From Nannochloropsis oceanica (lineage: Eukaryota > Sar > Eustigmatophyceae > Eustigmatales > Monodopsidaceae), in assembly GCA_004519485.1 (NCBI GenBank), contig CP038109.1, forward strand, positions 272,001-336,000: a stretch of DNA of 64,000 bases. The letters run 5' to 3'. Positions within the stretch are counted from its first letter, which is position 1, and each line of letters begins with the position of its first letter. Positions 55,696 through 64,000 of the stretch are shown here, in pieces. The notes under the pieces are model-generated. The model ran no database searches. It was not told where the DNA came from and worked only from the letters and a program-made list of their open reading frames with translations. The translations under genes were made by a program, and so were the position numbers.

Positions 55696-58204
55696 ATGGC
55701 GGGTTTCAATGTCGCTGCCACAGCGCCGTCAGCACCGCCGCGCCTGCCAGCCCTGGGCTACAACAAGAGCGGTAATGGGAATGGTGTCGCGGGAGGGGGC
55801 AGTCCTTCTACCCTCAGGTGCTCCGCTGCGTCGGCAGCTACGATGGCTACCGTTGCGGCGGCTCTGCATGCCCCCGAGTTGGTGCCTGTTAAGTCATTTG
55901 TTAGCACGGCGTTGGCCATGAAGCTGCGGGGTAACGGGACTAACTACGTGCATATCGTGAACACCATCAGGTATAAAAATAGGGAAAATGCCGGGGGAAG
56001 GTGTGGATTATGGTGCTGTTCCTTTACCGAGGTCGTAATAGTCGATACGTGGATAATTTTAGCCGTCTTTTACATTAAACTGGTCTGTATCTTTTCATTG
56101 GCAGGCCCCCTTCATTTTCAGAATGCATGTATTTCCTGGATACTGCTAACTAAGCCTCTCTTTCCTTGCTCCATCCACTCAAACTCAAACACAGATCACG
56201 CGACGACATGGAAACTCTCCCCCGGCTCTTCCTATCCCTCGCCTCATGCATTACCACCGTTACGGGCGACCCCGACAAGTTCAATGACCTACTCTCGGCC
56301 TTGTTTAAATACGATTGGAGCGGTGGCAGCCTGTCCCGTGCCGCCTTTGTCAACCTCCTCGCTCACCTCGTCTCGGCCAAGAGCACCTTCCTCCACCCGA
56401 CCCTTCAGATGCTGGCCCGTAGCTTGGCCGCGCCGGGGCCAGTCTTGCCAAAGACGCAAGAGCAGCTGCAGCGGCAACAAGAGCCCCAAGGAGAGGAGAA
56501 CGATGAGAACAACGACGACACCGATGCGGCCCGCAAGGCATCTGTCCACGAAGCACTCAGAACCGTCCTGACTCTCGTCCCTGCCGGTGTACCAGAGCTT
56601 TATCCCGCTCTTGCCGATGCCTTTCCTCATCGACGAATCGAAGGGTCAGGGAGTGTGGTCAATTACGCACGACAGCTCCTTCGAGTATCCGAGTATACAT
56701 CCACCCTTGGCGTGAGCAACAGCAGCAGCAGCTGCTGCAGTAGTAACGGCGGTAGTGGTGGAGGGCTAGTGCTGAAGAGAAGCAGCAGTAGCAAGGGTAG
56801 TAGCAGTAGCAGAACCGGCGGCACTGGGGGGAGTGTAGGTGGCGCACCATTGCGCGACAGGGTTCTAGGGCTAATCATCGAGCGGTGTTTGGAAATCGAT
56901 GTCGAAATCAAAATCGAAGACTCAGGGGAGGCCAGGGTAGAAGAAAAGAAAGCCGTCGCAGAATCAGAACCTACTGCAGCCATTGCTGTCCATTTGGCTC
57001 ATGATCCGTCGGCAGCGTTGGTGTTGTCCGAGCACGTCTATGTTGAAGACCCGAACTTCATCGTATACTCTCATCATCATGCTGCAGCACTTGCAGCAGC
57101 AGCAGCACCAGTGAAAGCGCAGGAGGACCCAAGAGACAAAGGAGAGGAGGGGGAGGATGAGGTGGATGAGATGGCGGAGAAACTGGATTGTGTAATGTTG
57201 TTGCTCTTTGAGCATTTGGATCGCGTTGTTGGGAGGGAGGGAGGTGAGGAAGGGCGTGCACATGCTGCTCAGTTGTTTGAGGGTCTGGCACCGACTTTAG
57301 AAGGCCCAATCTTGGCGACGCACCGATGTAAGTATGTGCAATTTGTCTTGTTTTATCTGGCGGCCCGTGACCCTGCCGGGAGGGTGCCCTCTCTTCTTGT
57401 TGACCGTTTACTGGTCCGGGCGTTACGAGAGGAGAACGCGCCCGTTGGGGCACGCCAGGCGGCATTAGCTTATTTATCTTCATTTTTGGTGAGGAGTAGA
57501 GCTTTGTCGGTTGGGGGGATCGTGAGGGCGTTGACGGTGATGGTAGAAGCGGCTGAGACGTACCTGGCTAGAAGTGCCTCCGATTTGAACATTATGATGC
57601 TGCTGGCGAAGCATGAGGAGGAGGAGGAAGGGGAGGAGGAGTATGGTTGGGGAGCGGTAAAAAAGGAGGAAGGAGGGTGCGGGCTAGCGGGAGAGGAGGA
57701 GGAAGAGGATGGGGAGGAAGAGGGAACCGGAAGACATGTTTTGTTTTATTCAATTTGTCAGGCGGTTTTTTATGTGGTGGGTTTTCATCACTCTACACTA
57801 GATGGGGAGGACATCTTAGGCGTCGGCCTTGGATCAGAATCAGCAGCGGCTGCTGTAGCATCCGTCGAATGTAAGGATGGCATGCCTCTTGGTTCTTTTT
57901 CCTCATCTTCCTTGGCGCAGCAGTTGGGGTTGAAGATGAGGCTGGGTCGATTGGCTTGCTCGCCTTTACGGCCTTTGGACCATTGCTTAGAGAGTGTCAA
58001 ACGTGAATTTCTGCGCTTGGCCCATTTACATGCCTTTGTTCCTGCGGGAGCGTTGGTGGGGCTTGGTTGGGGGGGGGGGGGGGAGGAAGAGGTGCAGGCC
58101 ACAAGGCGGAATAACCATAACCCGCTTGACTCGTATTTTCCATTTGACCCGTACTTGCTGAGGAGGTCGTCGCGGTTTGTGGCCACACCGGATGTCTATA
58201 GGTA

Positions 58205-58239
<35 letters not shown>

Positions 58240-59030
58240 TGCAGCGCTTGAGTACTGTGAAGAAGGAAGAGGGGGAAGGAGAGGGGGAGGAACAGTGGGA
58301 GGGACGGTCGGTTACGTCGGAGGACGGGCATAGCAGTGGAAGTAGTGTTTGTGGCAGCGAGGACGTAGACGAAGACGAGGACGAGGACGACTCCAGTAGC
58401 AGCAGCAGCAACAGTAGCATCAGCAGCAGGGGTTCGGACGAAGAGGTAGAGAATGATGATCAGGAGAGAGGGGAGGAGGAGGAGGACATGGAAGCGGAGG
58501 AGGAGGACATGGAAGCGGAGGAGGAGGACATGGAAGCGGAGGAGGAGGATGATGTGATGTCTATGAGCGTGGCCTCGACGGGAAATGGTCTTGTTTTAGC
58601 AAAGACTGCCGCGTATTGGCGGGAACAGCAGACATATGCATACACAGACGAGAACCAAAGGGACCGGAGGAGGAAAGCGAGGAAGAAAGAGAAAACGAAG
58701 ACGAAGGAGAAGAAAGAGAAGGATTCGCAGGGTGGGAAGGGTGGGGGGAAGAATGGATTGCATTCTCGGAAGCGGGAGCGGGTAGACTCGATGGATTATG
58801 ACCAGGATGGGTTCGGTGAAGAGGAGGGTGAGGAGGAGGAGGAGGGGGAAGTGGACGGGGAGGACGGGACGGACGATGAGGAGGGGGAGAGGGCACCAGC
58901 TGCAGCTCCAGCAGCGATGGCGAGGACGGGCTTGCTGCTGAGCGATCATGTAGTTGAGGCTGCGGCTGTAGCAGCGGCGGCGCAAGCCCGTGTGCGCAAG
59001 GAAAGTGTCAGCTCGGTGGGTAGTTGGTAA
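55696..59030 (+). CDS. RRN3: RRN3/TIF-IA-like RNA polymerase I initiation factor
   Basis: Exons 55696-55970 and 56195-59030 (phase 2 join, AGA) give 1,036 aa, against about 650 for human RRN3. Family motifs occur in order: VKSFVSTALAMKLRGNGTNY, LFLSLASCITTVTGDPDKFNDLL, FVNLLAHLVSAKSTFLHPTLQML, RVLGLIIERCLEIDVEI, CKYVQFVLFYLAARDPAG, ARQAALAYLSSFLVRSRALS, FYSICQAVFYVVGFHH, SPLRPLDHCLESVKREFLRL, and the diagnostic LDSYFPFDPYLLRRSSRFV. RRN3 bridges RNA polymerase I and SL1 at rDNA promoters and is the growth-regulated step. The excess length is low complexity: Ser/Gly and Gln runs, poly-Gly at about 58068-58083, and acidic repeats near the C-terminus including three copies of a seven-residue EEEDMEA unit. 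Confidence 0.9.
58480..58550 (+). repeat. 21-bp tandem repeat, three copies
   Basis: GAGGAGGAGGACATGGAAGCG-like units repeat three times within RRN3 and encode EEEDMEA copies. Near-identity suggests recent slippage. Confidence 0.8.
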
Positions 59031-59050
59031 TGTATGGGAGTCGGATGGAA

Positions 59051-59070
59051 AAGCGTCGATCACGACGCTT
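59051..59070 (+). terminator. 8-bp hairpin just after RRN3
   Basis: AAGCGTCG and CGACGCTT pair around a 4-nt loop about 20 bases past the RRN3 stop. It may mark the transcript end or a 3' UTR structure. Confidence 0.3.
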
Positions 59071-59084
59071 GAAAATGAGGTGCC

Positions 59085-59143
59085 AGAGAGAGAGAGAGAG
59101 AATGAGAGAGAGAGAATGAGAGTTAGAGAGAGAAAGAGAGAGA
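59085..59143 (+). repeat. (GA)n-rich microsatellite with TG/TT interruptions
   Basis: GA runs broken by AATGAG units lie directly downstream of RRN3. Confidence 0.85.
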
Positions 59144-60495
59144 TGTGCAAAACAATTTTGTAAACGCGGTGCGGGAATTGAAATTTGCAGCCGGTATGCC
59201 GCGGAGGGAGGATTTCCCTTTTCTAATACCCTGATCGATATTAGTGACTGTATAAAAGAATAAAGGCCCATCTGCATCGCAGCAGCTTCAGAATAAAAAA
59301 GCGGAGAGCCTGAAATTTGTTTAGATTTCTTGTTCAGACGAGCATTGGCCATTTGAGTTTTATCTTTTGTCCACTTATGTATGCAGGGCATGCATTATTG
59401 TACGGAAGGTGTACGTGTAGATGCGCGTGGTCCCGAGGTATTGCGTGCAAAACACCGCCGGTCAGCAAACTAGAGCTCCGGACTATTTCGCCTTATCCTC
59501 TCGAAGCTTTACATGCTTCTCCCTGCCCCCTAACTACACTCCACGCGGTGCAACTCGCCATGTATATCTTGGTGACAGAGGTGGCCAATCGCCCATGTTG
59601 TTGCAGCTTGCTTAGCTTCCTTGATGGTCGCGGACAGGCTTGTCCGACGTAGTCTCCTCTCCTTCTATTCTTGCGGTGCCGTGGAAGAGGGGATGAGATG
59701 TGGAAGAGGTGGTAGACAAGTATGCATGCGATTCTGCCTAAAAAGACTTTATAATTAGCGCCCTGCGTAGCTGCCCAAGGGGACGATTGGAAGACAAGAA
59801 GCAACACTGTACCACCCGCCCCATCAGTGGCAGGCCCGGAAGTCACAGGCCAACACATTGTTTGGCCGCTGAAAATTGACATAAAGCTCAAAGCTAGGTT
59901 GGCATAACTATTATGTATTCAATCAATCTCATGAGTGCATAGGTACTTGGTCATGGGGACCGGTTTTGTAGTGATTTAAAGCTCGGCAACGCTCAGGGGT
60001 GGGGAGCGTCCCGTCACGGGGATGTGAAACTTACCGTGTTCTTCGCGCCGCGTGTCTCGCGTCTATGGCGTGGATTTTTTGGCAATACGGCGCCATTATA
60101 TGCACACGCACGCTTGCACGGCATCATTTGTGCTATGTGCCAAAGCAATGCGCAGCCGTGTGTCTGTTGGCATAATCTTGCCTTGTCACAGGCCACCCGT
60201 CGAAAGGTGTCATTTGGAAAAAAAATACTCGTTTGTCCCCTTCCTTCGAGCTGTTCCTTGCATCGCTTGTTGACCTTGCCACTGCATCGGAAAGTCACGG
60301 ACGGATGCAGCATTCGTGATTTTTAAAAGACCCACAATACTCCGAAGTGGCCTACATTTGACACTACTGCACAAGACGTATATGACACATACTTGGCCAT
60401 GTCCATTTTGTGAACAAATTCGCTGATGGCCTCAATCTTCTCATGAAATCTGTCCCCCCTTTATTCCCCCACACCATTTCTCAGGGAGGACAATC

Positions 60496-62776
60496 ATGGC
60501 CGGTGGGGACATTGAGCCGCCACACTCCATTACCAAGCCTACCAAGGTACGTGTGGAAGCGACAGAGGAAAAGAAGTGTGGAACGAGGCTAGATACTTTG
60601 TCAAAATCATTTGTCCAGGCGTCTAATCAAGCAAGTCCTTCCCAAGCAGCCCTTCCCAATTATGACTGTGGGCTAGAAGGTGTTGTGGCACCATTTCCTC
60701 GTTATTGTATGGGAGACTCTGTGGACATGCTGGTGTGCTGGAGTTGGAGTCAAGAAAGAGGGAGAGACAAAGGTGGACGTGGTCCCTGATTGGATGCAAG
60801 CTTACGGCTATCAGTGCTCCTCTTCGTTACCCTGGATCGATCGACTCACCTTGGCTTTCTTATTCCGCGTTTTGATTTTTCTCTCCCTCTGCCCCTTCTC
60901 CCTTGCTTGTTCCCAGGTAATCGACCACGACCTTCACGGGCACACAGGAGGAGGGCATGGGAGCCACGGCGGGGGTGGCCACGGCAAAAGCCACGGGGGG
61001 GGGCATGGTGGCGGACACGGACATGGTGGCGGACACGGCCATGGCGGGCACGGACACGGCCCAGGCCGAGGCCACGCGCAGCTAATGCCAGAGGAATTGA
61101 ACTGGAAGTGCCGACTCTTCATGACTATGGAGGATCCCAGTTTCTCGCTTACCGCTCGATTGGTATCCGCCTTTATCAACGCTTGCTTGTTCCTCTCTAT
61201 CGTGGCCTTCAGTTTGGGAACAATGTTTGAGTTCAAGCACTTTCCTTATTACTGCCCTTCGCACATGATTGTGGGCTTCACGTGCTGGGACGGCTTCGGC
61301 ATGCCCACGAGAGTGATGCCTGTGAACGTATACGACCGCAGCACCTACGAGGCGGGTAGGCAAATGTACAACGAGTATCTGGAGGAAAAGAAGAAGAAGG
61401 AAGCTGCAGAAGCCGCAGCAGCCGCCGGAGTCACCCCTGCTGCTGATGCGGCTCCTGCAGGCCCCGGTGTTGCTCCTGCTGCCGCCGGTGCTTCCCCCTT
61501 CGATGTCGCTCCTGCTGCCTACGCGGAGCCATCATGGATGGACGAGGTCGCCCCAGTGACAGAGAACCCTGGTTTGTACAATTTGAGAGGCTTGGTGCAA
61601 TCTGAAGAGGAGCGGGTGCATCGACGCTTGTATCCCAAAAAGGTTCGCCCCATTGGAGTACCCTACTGCGAAGAGATTTGTGAATACGAGCCGGATAAGG
61701 AGATTGAGATTGCCGAGGGTTTTGCAATGGCCACGTTTACGGTGGATTATTTGACGAGGCTTGCGACGGCGCATGCAGTGCCCTACCGTGTGATTAACCC
61801 AAGCGCTAATTTGAGCTACGAGCCTGGTGGGTTGTTTAAAACTGTTCGGTACTTCTTCACGTTCATCATGTTGGTGGACTTCTTCGCCTTGTTCCCGTAC
61901 TACTTGAAGACCATCCTCGAGCGGTTGGAGAGGGACCTTGCCTCATCAGCCATGATTAGGACGCTGGGCCTCATTCGAGTGACGCGCGTGCTTCCATTTT
62001 ACATGCACATGGTGGTGTCCACCAAAGGTGTCTTCTCGCAAGGAGACAGCCCGCACTTCATGCGTCTCTTCGAAATGGGGGTTCTCTTCAGATTTTTGAG
62101 GTTGGGCGACTATGCGGAGGGAGCCCCGTTGTTCTTCTCCACCTTGAAGGCGTCTCTACCCGCGATCGGATTGGCATTGATAGCGATGCTGTGCTTGGCC
62201 ATGATGTTTGGAACAGCGATATTCTTTGCCGAGCATGGGACGTTCAGGGTGACACCCGAATTCCCAACTGGCGCGTTTTTGACTCGAGGACGGGACGGCA
62301 CGTTGGTGGAACCGGCGCATGCCAACATTTTTATGAGTATGTGGTACGTCATCAGTGACACTACACCCATGCCTACAGTCATAATGCTGGTGCCCAAAAC
62401 GACCGCCGGTGAAGTGCTGGATGTGGTGATGGACTACATGTCATTGATTGTCTTGACACTACCCATCGCGATTTTTGCCCGAAACTTCCACGAGCAGTAC
62501 AACAAGTTCTTCAAAAATTGGGAGGAAGAAAGGGGTGATATTGATTGGTCTAGTGACAATGAAGAGGAAGACGAGGACGACGAGAAGGAGATGAAGGGGG
62601 AGCAGTGGACGAAAGGGGCCGAGATGGATGATTTTGACAAGGCGATCGCGAAGTTGGAGGCCGCGCAGCAGGAGCAACGGGAAAAGCTGCAGCAAATGGA
62701 GGGGCTGAAAAGTAGGAAGGCGAGACAGAGATTTGGGTTTGAGGAGGAGAGTAAGTTTGGAGACTTTGGAGTGTAG
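60496..62776 (+). CDS. Voltage-gated-channel-like six-helix protein without a K+ selectivity filter
   Basis: Exons 60496-60546 and 60917-62776, phase 0, give 636 aa. Residues about 20-68 are a His/Gly repeat region (GGGHGHGGHGHG). Six helices match the Kv layout: S1 about 99-123, S2 about 282-304 (GFAMATFTVDYLTRLA), S3 about 327-351, S4 about 362-384 with only three arginines (IRTLGLIRVTRVLPFYM), S5 about 427-458, S6 about 521-548 (LIVLTLPIAIFARNFHEQY). Between S5 and S6 the pore helix is recognisable (FMSMWYVISDTT), but the filter TVGYGD is replaced by TPMPTV. An Ala/Pro-rich loop sits between S1 and S2. The C-terminus is acidic and coiled. It may be a regulatory subunit, a proton or voltage sensor, or a channel of other selectivity. 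Confidence 0.75.
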
Positions 62777-63113
62777 GATGGGGGAAGATAGGGAACGAGG
62801 TGCTGTCAAAATAGTGTAGTAATTTGCAGCGTGTGCGTGTGGGTGATAACCTGAAAAAGGTAGGACGTGGATGACGAGATTCACTGGTTGCACAGGGAGT
62901 AAGATTTTTACGAGGCTTGAGTAAACTAGTGTGTCCATTACTCAAAAAAGAAATAAAATAACATAAGATTGTGCGAGTGTGCCTCTCTAAGTATAAAACC
63001 TTTACCAACATTGATTTTTAATTGATAGCGTTTGTATGTAAATCGTCTATTCTTCTTTTCTTCTTACCCCCCGCATCCCCTTTCCTCCCTTCCTCCCTCC
63101 CTCTCTCCCTCCC
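62777..63113. other. Convergent intergenic region, 337 bp
   Basis: It lies between the 3' ends of the Kv-like and PDZ-like genes, A/T-richer than its surroundings and ending in a CCCT-rich run. No gene. Confidence 0.4.
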
Positions 63114-64000
63114 TCACCGAGGCATTCTAAACCGGACCACTACCGGCCTCTTTCCATACCTCAGCGTCGCTACCGTATGCGCATGCGAAATGAATCTCTC
63201 CCCATTCACTCCCACCACCACACACCCATCCACCACCCCTTCCTTCTCCGCGGCCCCCCCTGGCGTCACCTGCAGCACTTGACAGACATACATAAGTCCT
63301 CTTTCCCTTGACGTCACTGCCATTTCCTCCAACCGCATCCCCAGAGGGCCCTCGGAAAAGCACGTATCGAATTCCCCAGTCCCCGGCTGGTCTCGCAAAC
63401 ATATTTTGGTCGTCAACCCGCAGCCGCCTCCCACTGGACGACTGCCGCTACTGTTGCTGCTACTTTTTGCCAGGACAGCGTTCGTACCTCTCTGTAAAAC
63501 CTGCATTGACTTCCCAAAGCCTCCCGCGAAGGCCTTCCCGCCCTCCCCCGTTCCCACCCCCGCCGCTCTCCCTCGCTCTATAAACGCTCCCTCCGTCCCT
63601 CCCTTCCTCGCTCCCTCATACCCCAACCCCTCCATCTTCTTCCTAAAGCCTACCACCAAGGGCCGGGGTAGAAAGGGAAACCTCGCCATGATTGCATCAT
63701 ACAAGATTAATTCTTGGTGGTCCAAGCTTACCAGTGCATCTCCCAGCCTCACTCCGCCCAGTACCGCTTGACCCGCTGGTGCGACTTTGGTCACGACAGC
63801 CCTCCCTCCCTCAACCTTGCTCAAGGTGAATCCAAGAGGACCGTCTTTAAACACAACCGTATATTCACGAGCTCGATGCTGCCGCTGCTGCTGCAGCTGC
63901 AGTTGTTGTTGTGGGAGGGGATGGGAGGAGGAAGGAGGGCCGGTGGCAGGCCAGGGGGGGGAGGAGGGAGGAGGGGAGGAGGGGAAGGAGAAGCGGTCGA
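63114..64000 (-). CDS. Protein with two PDZ-like domains, N-terminus outside window
   Basis: The minus frame is open from the window end to a stop at 63114 (at least 295 codons). The part nearest the window end is Pro/Ser-rich then Gln-rich. A first PDZ-like unit reads YTVVFKDGPLGFTLSKVEGG, AVVTKVAPAGQAVLGGVRLGDALVSLD; after a Gly/Ser linker a second has FSEGPLGMRLEEM, YVCQVLQVTPGGAAEKEGV, GCVVVGVNGERFISHA and a closing VVVRFRMPR. The glycine-leucine binding loops are GPLG in both. PDZ units bind C-terminal peptides and organise complexes. This resembles stramenopile/diatom PDZ-like repeat proteins, but no partner is evident. Confidence 0.75.
   Translation of the reverse strand, partial: DRFSFPSSPPPSSPPWPATGPPSSSHPLPQQQLQLQQQRQHRAREYTVVFKDGPLGFTLSKVEGGRAVVTKVAPAGQAVLGGVRLGDALVSLDHQELILYDAIMARFPFLPRPLVVGFRKKMEGLGYEGARKGGTEGAFIERGRAAGVGTGEGGKAFAGGFGKSMQVLQRGTNAVLAKSSSNSSGSRPVGGGCGLTTKICLRDQPGTGEFDTCFSEGPLGMRLEEMAVTSRERGLMYVCQVLQVTPGGAAEKEGVVDGCVVVGVNGERFISHAHTVATLRYGKRPVVVRFRMPR

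Larger units (their letters stand above)
59031..60495. other. Intergenic region between tandem plus-strand genes, 1,465 bp
   Basis: It begins with an 8-bp hairpin and GA repeats downstream of RRN3 and ends at the Kv-like gene. ORFs in between (up to 132 codons) have no recognisable content. Confidence 0.4.

Overview
The window looks like nuclear DNA of a compact photosynthetic stramenopile genome, most likely a eustigmatophyte of the Nannochloropsis/Microchloropsis type. This is an inference from several signs. Genes carry short GT-AG introns (about 35-450 bp, donors mostly GTATGT/GTAAGT/GTGAGT). Two plastid proteins begin with an ER-type signal peptide followed by Phe at the cleavage point (AQG^FVLP, TQA^FFAPQ), the entry signal of secondary red plastids. 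One gene is a bHLH-PAS factor of a kind known from diatoms. The composition is GC-moderate with many CAG-type trinucleotide runs. I see no rRNA or tRNA genes, transposon, viral remnant or CRISPR array.

I support 27 protein genes (two run off the ends), many with exon structures I resolved by hand, plus two doubtful small ORFs. Left part (1-16 kb): a Golgi-type glycosyltransferase (partial), an STI1-repeat protein, a PsbP-like lumen protein, a bZIP factor, a PAS protein, a GAMT/RMT2-like methyltransferase, mitochondrial ATP synthase beta with a long C-terminal extension, and a DUF1015 protein. Middle (16-35 kb): a G3BP-like RNA-binding protein, a lamin-tail plus membrane protein, a seven-exon NIF/FCP1-like phosphatase, a CCDC43-like protein, a TMCO4/DUF726-like hydrolase, plastid ribosome recycling factor, a degenerate MECR-like reductase, a bHLH-PAS factor and a sulfotransferase. 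Right part (35-64 kb): a ThiE/TenI-like protein, U5-40K WD protein, an unrecognised helical protein, CAF-1 p150, an Nnf1/PMF1-like protein, a GRAM-VASt sterol-transfer-like protein, WDR74/Nsa1, RRN3/TIF-IA, a Kv-like six-helix protein lacking a K+ selectivity filter, and a PDZ-like protein (partial).

The strands alternate strikingly: 20 of 26 neighbouring pairs are on opposite strands (10 divergent, 10 convergent), so most genes share a promoter region with one neighbour. Two divergent pairs make functional sense: RRN3/WDR74 (both ribosome production) and CAF-1 p150/Nnf1-like (both chromosome duplication and segregation). The most interesting items are the filter-less Kv-like protein, the lamin-tail/CDP-alcohol-transferase-like fusion, the ATP synthase beta extension, the MECR paralogue that seems to have lost its catalytic loop, and the two coherent divergent pairs.
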